Below, piece by piece: positions 42,868-52,300 of a DNA stretch of 64,000 nt (within the stretch, counting starts at the first letter, position 1; every line of letters starts with the position of its first letter). Source of the DNA: Larkinella sp051857545 (GTDB lineage Bacteria; Bacteroidota; Bacteroidia; Cytophagales; Spirosomataceae); contig NZ_JBPZHB010000007.1 of the NCBI RefSeq assembly GCF_051857545.1, forward strand, positions 62,001 through 126,000, given 5' to 3'. The notes under the pieces were generated by a model. It worked only from the letters and a program-made list of their open reading frames with translations, was not told where the DNA came from and did not search any database. The position numbers were made by a program, and so were the translations under genes.

Positions 42868-43734
42868 ATGAAATTTCTCCTGCCCGGCCTGCTGTTTGCC
42901 GCTTTGTGGGCCTCCGCTTCTGCGGCCACTAAATTTGGTGTCCTGTCGGCCGACCCGCTCATTCTGGCCAACGTCCGATTCCTGATTGCCGGACCGCTGA
43001 TGTTACTCGTAGCCCACGGTTTTCAACGCAAATCGCTCCCCAACCGCACCGAATTCGGGCGTTTGACGATCTTTGCTCTGATGAACACCACAATCTACCT
43101 TGGCGCATTCGTTTTGGCCATCAAACAGGTTTCTGCCGGCATTGGGAGCCTGTCGACGGCCACCAGCCCGCTGTTCATCACGCTGCTTTCTGCGGCCTGG
43201 CTCCGGCGCCCCATTCGCTGGTACGAAGCCGCGGGCATTGTGTTCGGCATGGCAGGAGTCTGGGTGGTCACTTACCCGCTTCTCCAGAACAGTTTTGCCA
43301 CCATTCCGGGTTTATTGATTCTGCTGGGGGGTATGGTTTCGGTGTCGGCGGCAACCGTCTATTATGCCCGCTTTAGGTGGACGCTCCCGAGTCTGGTCAT
43401 CAATGGCTGGCAGGTGCTGATTGGCGGTCTATTACTGCTGCCTTTTACGCTTCTTTTTGCCGATTTCGGCCAGTCGCATTTCGACGCCCGGTTTTGGTGG
43501 TCCATTTTCTGGCTGATCATTCCGGTTTCCGTCGTTGCCCTGCAACTCTGGTTCTATCTGGTCCGGCAGGATGCCGTTCAGGCATCGCTCTGGCTGTTCC
43601 TTTGCCCGATTTTCGGTTTCGGTTATGCCGCCGTTCTGCTGGACGAACCCCTCTCGATTTACACCTTAATTGGCACGGTGCTGGTATTAGTAGGCTTGTA
43701 TCTGGGGCAGCGCGACAAATTCAAGCGGCCCTGA
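42868..43734 (+). CDS. EamA/DMT-family transporter
   Basis: 288 residues with ten hydrophobic segments in two EamA halves (about 5-135 and 148-283). The first half shows WASASAATKFGVL and VRFLIAGPLMLLV, the second WLIIPVSVVALQLWFYLV and PIFGFGYAAVLLDEPLSIY with the usual GTVLVLVGLYLGQ end. Members export amino acids or other metabolites through the inner membrane. It follows egtD by 82 bases and has its own possible promoter; a role in thiol export is only a guess. Confidence 0.85.
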   Translation: MKFLLPGLLFAALWASASAATKFGVLSADPLILANVRFLIAGPLMLLVAHGFQRKSLPNRTEFGRLTIFALMNTTIYLGAFVLAIKQVSAGIGSLSTATSPLFITLLSAAWLRRPIRWYEAAGIVFGMAGVWVVTYPLLQNSFATIPGLLILLGGMVSVSAATVYYARFRWTLPSLVINGWQVLIGGLLLLPFTLLFADFGQSHFDARFWWSIFWLIIPVSVVALQLWFYLVRQDAVQASLWLFLCPIFGFGYAAVLLDEPLSIYTLIGTVLVLVGLYLGQRDKFKRP

Positions 43735-43768
43735 CAGCGCCGGGCCGTCGTACGGCCGCAGGCCCCGG

Positions 43769-45205
43769 TCAGGGTTTCCGATCAAGCACATACGCCAGAT
43801 CAACGGTTTTCATTTCAGGATTAGGAATGGGATTGATATCGATCTTTTTCGGATTAAAATAGCCCGATTTCGCCAGTTTTTGCTGCGATTTTATCAGTTT
43901 TGAACGATTAAACAACTCGCCCGGCTGGATCGCAATCCAATCACGAATCTGTGCATCCGTGATGTCCTTATTCCCTTTGATGATGATTTTCCCAATCGTT
44001 GTCGGGGAACCTTCAAAAACCGTCAGAACCAGATTTACCACGTTGCCCACCCGGTTTTCCTGAACATCGACGCCGAAATACAAATAGCCTTTGTCCATAT
44101 ACAGCGATGAAACATCCGTCCCGACGAGGTTAAAAAGACGATTGTTAAAATCGGCTTTATCATACCGGTCGCCCGGCTTTAAATCCAGCGTTTTCGTCAA
44201 TTCTGCCGTCGAATAAACTGTATTGCCTTTCCAGCTAATGCGACCAATGGGCGTCCCTTTTCCCGGCTTTTCCGACTGGGGTTGAACGGTTAGCCGGTTT
44301 TCGGCGGGTTGTAAAAAAGAACACAAAACCGTCGTGAGTGCCAGGATAGGTACAATAAGGAGGAATTTTAGCTTTTGCATGGGTTTGGATGGAGATTGGG
44401 TGAGCATTTGAATACGAAGAAAAACCGGCTTGGTTGAAAACGAATTTACTAATGCGTTGGAAGAAGGCTGCGTTGTCAGTTTCAGCAATAAATACCCGTA
44501 AGACCGGACATTTCCGATGGCACGGGTCACCTGCGAATCGACGAAATATTCGTGAATCTGCCGGATTGAATGATTGAAATAAATGACAACGGGATTGAAC
44601 CAGAATACGATGCCAACGATTTCAAACAGCAGCAGATCAATTGTATGCCACTGTGTGACATGCAGTTGTTCATGTTGCAACACCTGAGCCCGTTCGTCTT
44701 CGGTTAGCGAATGATCATCGGAATTGAGAAAGATGCAGGTCAAAAATGAGAACGTAGGCAACGCCGATTGCCGATAAATGGTGCAATAACGCCCCAATTC
44801 TACCTTTTCGGCCGATTGCCTTAACCGGAAAATGGCGTGCAGGTTTCGATAAAAACAAATGGTTTTATACAAACAGCCCGCGAGATACACCGTCAGCAGA
44901 ATCCTCTCGATCAACGCAGCCGAAAAAAACGCCGACCTTGGGACTTCTGCCGGATGAAACGCTCCGCCCGATGAACGGATCGATGGCAACTGAAGCCGAA
45001 AAACCGCTTCAGTGACGGTATTGATCCCGAACTGCCCCGGTAGTGGCAAGAGCGGAATCAGGAGGCTCAGCCCCGCGCAACCGAGCAAATAGACCCGGTT
45101 CCACTGAAAGTAGGTCAGGCGGCTGAAAAAAAATCGGTAACCCAACGCAAAAACTGCCAGCGAAACCGATCCCCGAGACAGATAACTCCATACATCAGTT
45201 GCCAT
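43769..45205 (-). CDS. M56 (BlaR1-type) membrane metallopeptidase fused to two POTRA-like domains
   Basis: 478 residues from the ATG at 45205, which overlaps the end of blaI by 11 bases; an upstream in-frame ATG would overlap more. Membrane helices lie near 13-28, 37-52, 97-115, 191-208 and 281-298; the zinc site HEQLH (178-182) is followed by FVDSQV, as in BlaR1/MecR1. After the last helix comes a Bam-like C-terminus: a POTRA-like unit at about 320-400 (WKGNTVYSTAELTKTL, LYFGVDVQE, VNLVLTVFEGS) and another at 403-478 (IGKIIIKGNKDITDAQI, SGYFNPKKIDINPI). M56 partners cleave BlaI repressors; the POTRA part should lie in the periplasm as sensor or docking module. Confidence 0.85.
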   Translation of the reverse strand: MATDVWSYLSRGSVSLAVFALGYRFFFSRLTYFQWNRVYLLGCAGLSLLIPLLPLPGQFGINTVTEAVFRLQLPSIRSSGGAFHPAEVPRSAFFSAALIERILLTVYLAGCLYKTICFYRNLHAIFRLRQSAEKVELGRYCTIYRQSALPTFSFLTCIFLNSDDHSLTEDERAQVLQHEQLHVTQWHTIDLLLFEIVGIVFWFNPVVIYFNHSIRQIHEYFVDSQVTRAIGNVRSYGYLLLKLTTQPSSNALVNSFSTKPVFLRIQMLTQSPSKPMQKLKFLLIVPILALTTVLCSFLQPAENRLTVQPQSEKPGKGTPIGRISWKGNTVYSTAELTKTLDLKPGDRYDKADFNNRLFNLVGTDVSSLYMDKGYLYFGVDVQENRVGNVVNLVLTVFEGSPTTIGKIIIKGNKDITDAQIRDWIAIQPGELFNRSKLIKSQQKLAKSGYFNPKKIDINPIPNPEMKTVDLAYVLDRKP

Positions 45206-45581
45206 GATCCGGTTGGGTTGGGTCGGTTTCTTTATCAAGCATTTCCACAATACGCTGAACCTCTTCCGAACTCAGCTTTTCTTCGTTTACCATAAACGAC
45301 ACGACTTTCTCCGGCGAGCCTTCAAAATAATTCATCAGGAAATTCCGGAAGGTAAATTTCCGGTACGCGAGTTTCGACACCGTCGGAAAATATTCGTGGG
45401 TTTTGCCGTAAGCTTTGTGGCCCACAAAGCCTTTTTTCTCCAGAATGCGGATGAGCGAAGAGATGGTGTTGTAAGGCGGTTTGGGGTCGGGCATGCCATC
45501 GATGACATCCTTGACAAATCCTTTTTTGATGGCCCACAGAATCTGCATCACCTTTTCTTCCGTTTTGGTCAGTTGTTCCAT
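45195..45581 (-). CDS. blaI: BlaI/MecI/CopY-family repressor
   Basis: 128 residues. The winged helix is LTKTEEKVMQILWAIKKG (3-20), PPYNTISSLIRILEKKGFVG (about 34-53) and HKAYGKTHEYFPTVS, followed by the dimerisation helices. The FMNYFEGSPEKVVSFMVNEE part is typical of the Bacteroidota BlaI group. The repressor should be cut after the M56 partner is activated. Gene start and promoter suggest a leaderless transcript: the -7 box ends 4 bases before the ATG. Operator-like repeats overlap the promoter. Confidence 0.92.
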   Translation of the reverse strand: MEQLTKTEEKVMQILWAIKKGFVKDVIDGMPDPKPPYNTISSLIRILEKKGFVGHKAYGKTHEYFPTVSKLAYRKFTFRNFLMNYFEGSPEKVVSFMVNEEKLSSEEVQRIVEMLDKETDPTQPDHGN

Positions 45582-45585
45582 GCAC

Positions 45586-45650
45586 CAAAACTAAAACGTA
45601 TTTTTCAGTTATACAACGTATTTTTCAGTTATATAACGTCAAAATACGTT
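45586..45650 (-). promoter_or_regulatory. blaI promoter with overlapping operator repeats
   Basis: On the minus strand TTG (45616-45614), 20 nt, TAGTTTTG (45593-45586), then the ATG at 45581. Overlapping it on the plus strand are two 20-bp direct repeats, AACGTATTTTTCAGTTATAC (45595-45614) and the same with a final T (45615-45634), then AACGTC. AACGTATTTT (45615-45624) and AAAATACGTT (45641-45650) form a dyad. The layout fits autorepression by BlaI. Confidence 0.7.
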
Positions 45651-45890
45651 AACAGCCTCAAAACCGGGCGTTACAGGGTGGAAAACAAAGGAAAACCGGG
45701 GCGGACAGCCCCGAAAAAAGGATCGCTAAGAAGTGTTTTTTGCCAGCGAAAACCGACTTTTCGGGCCGCTATTCAACGCTCGTTCTAGGAGCCAAAAAAT
45801 ATATTACAAATACCTGATTGTCAAATACTTGAATCCATAAAATAATTCTGCTTTTGTGAACATTGCCAGCAGATTTTATGTTCTTATTGT
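45651..45890. other. Gap with no gene
   Basis: Between the blaI operator and the 350-residue gene. It holds a small GGGGCGGACAGCCCC hairpin near 45700 and an AT-rich run before 45891. No convincing reading frame. Confidence 0.5.
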
Positions 45891-46943
45891 ATGAACGAGA
45901 ACACAGAAAAATTGACAACTCAAGAGGGCAAACTGGTGTCGTTTGTGCCAGCCCAGCCCGTGGACGAAACCTGGCGGAAATCCATTCCGGCGCAGGTGTT
46001 TCTAAACCACTTCTTCGCGATTGATTTTCACATTCAACGACAAAACGATCTATTCGATCTGCGTCGTTTTCCGCTCTTTCAGGACTTTGCACCCGCCGTT
46101 TCCGACGAACAGCGCAAGGCTTTGGAAAAGTTGCTACTCAATAGCTGGAGTGCCGAATATGCCCTCCGGATTACGCCGGTGGTTAATGACAACCAGTATC
46201 TGCAAAGCTCGCTGCACTGGACGTTCCCGCAGGCCTATTACAGCGTTTTGTTCAGCGTAAGGGCTTTCCTGCACACGATGGGAGAACCGGTCAGCAATGA
46301 GGAGATCATTCGCCGACGCATCGGAAACATGGTTGTACGGGGTTATTATCCGGCTTCGGTGGGTTTCTACGCATCCGGTCCCTTGAATGGTTACCGGACG
46401 ATGCGGTTGCCATTGGCAAAATTCGACATTGCGAAACCGGACCTGACCCTGCCTTCGCGCGAGTCGGCCGCCCAGATCGAGATTGCCCAGTTTCTGAAAA
46501 CCTCCCGCGACCGGCGCATCAAAGCCCTGCGGCAGGCGATTCAAAACAATCCCAAAACCGCGCTGCGGAGTGCGCGGACGGGCAAGGTTCTGCAAAAATT
46601 TGGCGTTGACCAATACAAGCAGTTGGGAAAACAGATTGGCTACACGACCTATTTCGATGCATTGAGCCGGCTGCGGATTTCGTCGAGCAACCGCGAAATC
46701 GAGCGGTTTGTCGAATCGGAAATCGATGTTCGGTTGTTTCACGAAAGCCTGGTCAACATCGTGTCGCATATCAATGCCGTTCACGAAGCCTACATTGCCA
46801 AAGCACTCGGTATTCAGGGGTATAAAAACCTGATTGCCAAACTGCCCTCCTACCTTCAGGAAGGATTCCTGCGCGATCGGCTGAACACGGTTATCGAACC
46901 GATGCTGCGCCCTGAACAGCAGGAACTGCGCATTGCAGCGTAA
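45891..46943 (+). CDS. Conserved-looking protein of unknown function
   Basis: 350 residues, no signal peptide, not recognised. It is mostly helical, with WTFPQAYYSVLFSVRAFLHT (about 105-124) reminiscent of HEPN-type helices, a low-complexity-free middle (VVRGYYPASVGFYASGPL) and basic helices SRDRRIKALRQAIQNNPKT. The end is LRPEQQELRIAA. The HEPN likeness is only a visual impression. The stop codon TAA is directly joined to the palindrome at 46944. Confidence 0.65.
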   Translation: MNENTEKLTTQEGKLVSFVPAQPVDETWRKSIPAQVFLNHFFAIDFHIQRQNDLFDLRRFPLFQDFAPAVSDEQRKALEKLLLNSWSAEYALRITPVVNDNQYLQSSLHWTFPQAYYSVLFSVRAFLHTMGEPVSNEEIIRRRIGNMVVRGYYPASVGFYASGPLNGYRTMRLPLAKFDIAKPDLTLPSRESAAQIEIAQFLKTSRDRRIKALRQAIQNNPKTALRSARTGKVLQKFGVDQYKQLGKQIGYTTYFDALSRLRISSSNREIERFVESEIDVRLFHESLVNIVSHINAVHEAYIAKALGIQGYKNLIAKLPSYLQEGFLRDRLNTVIEPMLRPEQQELRIAA

Positions 46944-47040
46944 GCAATTATAAATGTAAAATGATGAATGATAAATGTAAAAGTGCCCGATTTGGGAATA
47001 CTTTTACATTTATCATTCATCATTTTACATTTATGATTGC
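46944..47040. repeat. Palindrome, 41-nt arms and 15-nt loop, abutting a stop codon
   Basis: Arms 46944-46984 and 47000-47040 pair with one mismatch. The arm is built of 7-base units (ATAAATG, TAAAATG, ATGAATG, ATAAATG). It begins the base after the stop codon of the upstream gene and ends 6 bases before the stop of the HD gene. It is close in sequence to the element at 7422-7519. Confidence 0.88.
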
Positions 47041-47046
47041 TTTCTT

Positions 47047-47610
47047 TTATTTCCCTTCCAGATACAATCGGCATTTCTCCAGATACTGACCAACGGGCGG
47101 CATTTCCACTTCCGTTTCCTTGGCCAGTTCATCCCAGCCGCGAACCTGCAAAATGCCCCGGAAATACGGATTGGCTTCAAACGCCTGGGCTTCTTCTGCC
47201 GACATCGGCCCGCCCTGAAATTCCAGCGTTTTCAGGCTGGCTTCCGAGAGTTTGTTGAAGTAGGCAGGATTTTTATACGTCAGATACCGCTTCGCATTGA
47301 CGTGGTGCTCAATCAGTTGGGCGACTTTTTCCGAAAAACCGCGTTCCCGCAGCCAGTCCGCACCCAGCTTTTCATGATCGACGCGACCGTAATCATCCAT
47401 ATGATCTTCCGCCAGATCCGACGGCAGCAGATGACCGATATCATGCAGAAAAGCCGCAATGATCGTTTCATCATCGGCACCGGCCCGCTCGGCCAGCATC
47501 GCCGATTGCAGCATGTGTTCCAGTTGCGAAACGGGCTCCCCGTAATAATCATCCGACCCATGCTGATCAAACAGTTCGGTGATTTCAGTAATCGTCTGCT
47601 CGGTGTTCAT
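47047..47610 (-). CDS. HD-domain protein, PhnZ/TmpB-like mixed-valent di-iron oxygenase candidate
   Basis: 187 residues. The HD core shows LEHMLQSAMLAERAGAD (about 27-43) and AFLHDIGHLLPSD (about 48-60), then KLGADWLRERGF and ELIEHHVNAKRYL. Just before the first His is YYGEPVSQLEH, a Tyr-x-x-Glu arrangement like the one that guards the iron site in PhnZ and TmpB, which cleave organophosphonates with oxygen. No phnY, tmpA or other phosphonate gene is in the window, so the substrate could be a different small molecule. Its start lies directly beside the repeat at 47612. Confidence 0.75.
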   Translation of the reverse strand: MNTEQTITEITELFDQHGSDDYYGEPVSQLEHMLQSAMLAERAGADDETIIAAFLHDIGHLLPSDLAEDHMDDYGRVDHEKLGADWLRERGFSEKVAQLIEHHVNAKRYLTYKNPAYFNKLSEASLKTLEFQGGPMSAEEAQAFEANPYFRGILQVRGWDELAKETEVEMPPVGQYLEKCRLYLEGK

Positions 47611-47611
47611 T

Positions 47612-47707
47612 TTTTGAATGAGTGAATGAGTGATTGAGCGATTGAGTGAATAGGGTGCCAGGAATCCGGCAGGTTATTCACTCAATCGCCCAATCACTCA
47701 TTCAAAA
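47612..47707. repeat. Octamer-armed palindrome
   Basis: Left arm 47612-47652 (41 nt) reads in 8-base units GAATGAGT, GAATGAGT, GATTGAGC, GATTGAGT; the right arm (47674-47707) has one unit fewer. The loop is 21 nt. The left edge is 1 base before the HD gene's ATG at 47610 and the right edge 4 bases from the susD stop at 47712. Confidence 0.8.
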
Positions 47708-47711
47708 TTGG

Positions 47712-49193
47712 TTATTTGTCCCACCACACGGCGGTGTTGATATCATTGACTCCCTGGCGGGCGATGGCTTCTTCGACGGAGGTTTTGTTCAGGTTCAGTT
47801 CCGAACTCGGATACGGAAACCGAACCGGAACCTTATTGCCGTTCAGATTCGATGGACCCGGCGTAATGGCGGGATAACCCGTCCGGCGCCAGTCGAACCA
47901 TCCTTCCAGACCGCTGTAAAATAACGCAATCCATTTCTGAGTTCCAATCAATTCGAGGGCTTTTGCGTCGGTGAAAGCCACACCCGTCTGAGCCAGATAA
48001 CCCGCCGGAACGTCAAGACCATAATAGCCGAAGGACGCTGCAATGCCTTTTTCGTAATAGCTTTTGGCATCGCCGGTAATCAGTTTTTTCTGGGCAGCCT
48101 CCGCCAGAATAAACTGCAATTCCGCGTAGGTCATGATAATCCCTTTGGCAATGTTCAGGTTAGCCTCAGTCGGCGTACCAAAACCGTCGATGTAATACGT
48201 GGCGCCAACCCGCGAAACGTTCTGAGCACCACCATTATAGGTCAGCGCCGAGTTATCGTCCAGACCATTCGGCACACCGACATAGGCTGGCTTTCCGGCG
48301 GCTACCGACGCCACCGTCGGGCGGGCAAAAACCGCCAGACGCGAGTCATTCAACTGGGTCAGTCTGTCACCCAGCGTTTTGCTCAGCCGAAACTCATCGA
48401 ACGAACCCACCCGCGCGGTGTAAAGCGGAAACTGGTTTGGAACCGTCGGCAGATACCGCAAAGCCGCATTGTCCGTGTTGCTCGTAAAAACCGGCGTCGT
48501 CGTCGGGTTGCTCACAATCGCCTGCAAATCCGCCTTGATGTCGCGTTTGTTTGAAATCCGCATCAGATACCGCACCCGGAGCGAGTTGGCCATTTTTTTC
48601 CATTTCGTCACATCACCCCCAAACAGAATATCCCCGTTGACAACGCCATTTTCCGGGGCCAGCAACGCACTGGCATCGGCCAGGTCTTTCAGAATCCCGT
48701 TGTAAATCGTTTCCTGGGTGTCGTATTTCGGGAAATAAGCTGCGTCTTTGCCTTTGGTGGCTTCCGTATAGGGCGCATCTCCGTAGGCATCCGTCACCAG
48801 TGACATCATCCACGACTTCATCACCAGCGCAATGCCCTGGTAGTTTTTCTGAACCGGCGTCGTACTGGACGCGATGTTGTACATATTCTGAACTTCCCGA
48901 AGCGTCGAGTATGTCGTGTTCCAGATCCCATTCTGTTCACCCCACAGATACCGGTCTTCGTTTACAAACTGAATTTTGGCCGTATACTGCATCACGCTGT
49001 TGCCGATGCCCCAGGCGGTTCCCATGTTCTCGTTGACCGTCGACCGGATGATGTTCGGCAGGAGCAGATCCGCCGTGACGGTATTCGGAACGTTGGGGTT
49101 GGTATTGATCTCTTCAAACTCGTTGTCGCAGGACGTGCCGACAGCAATCAGCAGCGTCAGGCAGGCGACTAATTTTAGATATGTTTTTTTCAT
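47712..49193 (-). CDS. SusD/RagB-like nutrient-binding outer-membrane lipoprotein
   Basis: 493 residues with a lipoprotein signal ending VGTSC (Cys 22) and the SusD-like_2 start CDNEFEEINTNPNVPNTVTA, then LLPNIIRSTVNENMG and TPR-like helices (SWMMSLVTDAYGDAPYTEA near 130). The C-terminus YFLNKTSV-like region is LNLNKTSVEEAIARQGV. It binds a ligand on the cell surface and passes it to the SusC-like transporter encoded just upstream on the same strand. The nutrient class is not evident; no glycoside hydrolase is adjacent. Confidence 0.9.
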   Translation of the reverse strand: MKKTYLKLVACLTLLIAVGTSCDNEFEEINTNPNVPNTVTADLLLPNIIRSTVNENMGTAWGIGNSVMQYTAKIQFVNEDRYLWGEQNGIWNTTYSTLREVQNMYNIASSTTPVQKNYQGIALVMKSWMMSLVTDAYGDAPYTEATKGKDAAYFPKYDTQETIYNGILKDLADASALLAPENGVVNGDILFGGDVTKWKKMANSLRVRYLMRISNKRDIKADLQAIVSNPTTTPVFTSNTDNAALRYLPTVPNQFPLYTARVGSFDEFRLSKTLGDRLTQLNDSRLAVFARPTVASVAAGKPAYVGVPNGLDDNSALTYNGGAQNVSRVGATYYIDGFGTPTEANLNIAKGIIMTYAELQFILAEAAQKKLITGDAKSYYEKGIAASFGYYGLDVPAGYLAQTGVAFTDAKALELIGTQKWIALFYSGLEGWFDWRRTGYPAITPGPSNLNGNKVPVRFPYPSSELNLNKTSVEEAIARQGVNDINTAVWWDK

Positions 49194-49202
49194 AAGAATG
49201 TT

Positions 49203-49328
49203 ATGGTTGAATGGCTGGAGGGTTAGATGGCTAAGATGGTTTTAATGGTTAAAAATGGTTGGATGGCTTGGTATTCCGGTAACCATTTAACCATCCAGCC
49301 ATAATAACCATCTTAACCATTTAACCTT
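49203..49328. repeat. Imperfect palindrome built of ATGGTTNNN units
   Basis: The left side reads ATGGTTGA, ATGGCTGG, ATGGCTAAG, ATGGTTTTA, ATGGTTGG; the right side carries the complements (AACCATTTAACCATCCAGCC). The unit length varies between 8 and 10 bases, so pairing is imperfect. It lies between susC and susD, 8 bases from the susC stop at 49336, and could tune expression of the two genes. Confidence 0.7.
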
Positions 49329-49335
49329 GAACAGC

Positions 49336-52300
49336 TTACAGATTGAAAGATAAGTTTACACCGTAGTTACGCGCCGACGGAATGGCGACCGATTCCGAAC
49401 CCGGAATGATGGTTCCGCCCGATACCGAAGCGGTCTCCGGATCGATGTGCGGTACTTTGGTCCACAAAAACAGGTTGCGGCCCACCAGCGAAACCGTCAC
49501 GTTCCGGAACGGCAGTTTTTTGCCCATAATCGAGTTCGGCAGCGAATAGCCCAGTTTCACTTCACGCAACTTGGTGAACGACGCATCGAAAATGGCGTCT
49601 TCCAGCACCCGGCGACCCAGTGTAAAAGCCGAATGCCACTCGCGGGCCGAAATCCGGCGGGCATTGGCGGCAAACTGACCTTCACCGGTTTTCACCACAC
49701 CCGGCACCACATAATACGTCCCGGCCGGCGCATTGGTAAACGTCTTGTCAACCGAGTTGTCGTAATAACCATTTTCGCGTCCCTGCAAGGTTTCGACCAA
49801 CTGACCCGCTTCACGCCCTACCACGTACGTGTGGGAATAGACCTCTCCGCCTTTGCGAATGTCGAACAGGAAGCTCAGGTTGAAGCCTTTGTATTTGAAC
49901 GAGTTGTTGATCCCCGCCAGCCAGTCCGGGTTGTAATTGCCCAGTTTTTGCAATGAGGTTGTCGAAATCGGCCGACCGTCGGCGGTGATCACCATCTGGC
50001 CTACATTCTGGCCGGTTGGGTCGTAATACGGGCTCTTCGGATCGCTGCTGACGCGCTCGTAGGCGTATCCGTACATGTCGCCCATGCGCTCGTTGACGCG
50101 GGCCTGCACCGAGAAATACCGGCTGGCCAGTTCATAGGTCGAAACGCCGTTGGCCAGTTCGAGGACTTTGCTGCGGTTTCGCGAGAAATTGACGTTCATA
50201 TCCCAGCGGAAACCAATGTTGTCCATCCGGATCGGCGTCAGGTTCAGCATCACCTCAATCCCGTTGTTCTGAATCCGGCCCGCGTTCTGCACAATCTGGC
50301 TGTAGCCCGTGGTGCCCGAAAGCGGCAGGAAGATGATCTGGTTTTTACTGATCGTGTTGTAATACGTGAAGTCCAGACCCACCCGGTTTTTCAGGAACCG
50401 CAGATCAAAACCGTATTCCTGTGAACTGCTGATTTCCGGTTTCAGGCTCAGGTTCGGAATCCGCGTCGATTCGCTGAAGGTCGGCGTCGTTCCCCAGGGT
50501 GTTCCCGGATTGAAGGGCTGCGAAAACTGGTACGGTTCGGTGTCATTTCCAACCTGCGCATAGCCCGCCCGAACTTTGGCGAACGATACCCATTCCGGCA
50601 TTTTCACCCAGTCGCTCACCACCGCACTGAGCGTTCCCGACCAGTAGAAATACGAATTATCGGCCATACCGACCACGCCCTGCGGCAGCGTCAGCGTGCT
50701 CGACCAGTCGTTCCGGCCCGTCATTTCCAGCGTTAATTTATCGAGGTACGTCAATTGCGCCGACGCAAACATACTGTTGATCCGGCGATCGGAGCGGTTT
50801 TGCGAGTATTCGAGCGGAACCCGGCTGTTGTTCAGGCTATACACGCCCGGAACCGTCAACTGGGGCGCAAAATTGTCGATGTAATCGTACTTGTTCAGCC
50901 GTTGATTCCCCCCCAATGTGCCGCTGAGCGTAAAGGCATCGTTGAGTCGTTTGTCTACCAGAAACAACAGGTCGGTGTTGCGCTCCATCGTTTTCACGGC
51001 TTCGCGCCGGTACGAACCATACGGATACCGCTGCGTGCTGAATGCCCGCTGCCGCACCCGCAGTTCATCCTGATAATCGACCTGCGTCCGGCCCTGCACC
51101 GACAACCAGTCCGTCAGTTGATACGACAGCGTGACGTTCCCAATCACCCGGTTGATGTCCTGACCGTTGGTATTTTCGTACATGTTAAAGTACGGGTTAT
51201 CGTGGTAGTTGTAGTTGAAGTTGAACTGCTGAATACCTTCCAGACCCGGTTGCCAGTAATTCCGCATCGAAGCCATGTCGATGTGACGGCCCCACCAGCA
51301 GTTGAGCAGATACATGATGTTTTCCGTTCCGTAGCTCAGGTTCGGGCGGTTGTCGCTGTGGTTGCGGATGTAACTCACATTCGTCCGCGCCGTAAAGCGG
51401 TCGGTGAGTTTGTAACCGGCATTGACGTTGAAGGTGTTCCGCGTCAAATCCGTATTCGGAACAAAGCCTTTCTGATCCAGGTTGGTAAACGACATCCGGA
51501 AATCGCCCTTGTCATTGCTGCCCGTTACGGCAACGTTATTCGTTACGATGCGACCGGTTTCGAAGAAATCGCGGATGCTGTTCGGGTGGGCAATGAACGG
51601 CGTAGGTGTTGCCACACCGGGGCCACCCGGCACTTTGGTATCACCGGCGCGATAGCCTTTGTCGGTGGGCGAATCGTGCTGAACGATCAGCCGACCGTCC
51701 ATTTTGGGCCCCCAGCTTTCGTCGACGCCATCGCGCAAACCACCACCGGAACCGTCTTTGAACGAAAATTCGCCATTTAACCCCTGACCGTAAACGTTCT
51801 GATAATCAGGTAGTCGTAGCACAGATTCAAACGTCACGTTGGAGTTGACACTGACGCCAATGCCCTTGGTTCCCTTGCCGGTTTTGGTCGTGATCACCAC
51901 CACACCGTTGGCCGCCCGCGAACCGTAGAGCGCCGTGGCGCTGGCTCCTTTTAAAACCGTCATCGTTTCGACGTCGTCCGGATTGATAAAACCGGCCCCG
52001 TTTCCGTAATCGGCATCCTGGTTATTACGCCCCGATGAACCGACAAAGTTGTTGTTGATCGGCAAACCGTCAATCACAAATAGCGGCTGGTTGGCGTTGA
52101 TGTTCAGCGACTTTTCGCCCCGGATCGTGATCCGTGACGAGCCGCCGATCCCGGATGGGCTATTGACGACGGTCACCCCCGCAATCTTTCCCGCCAACTG
52201 GCTGACCAGGTTGGTTTCGCGGGCTTGTGAAAGCGCCGAATTGTCGATTTTCTGGGTCACGTAGCCGAGGTTGCGTTGCTGTTTGGAAATCCCCAGGGCC

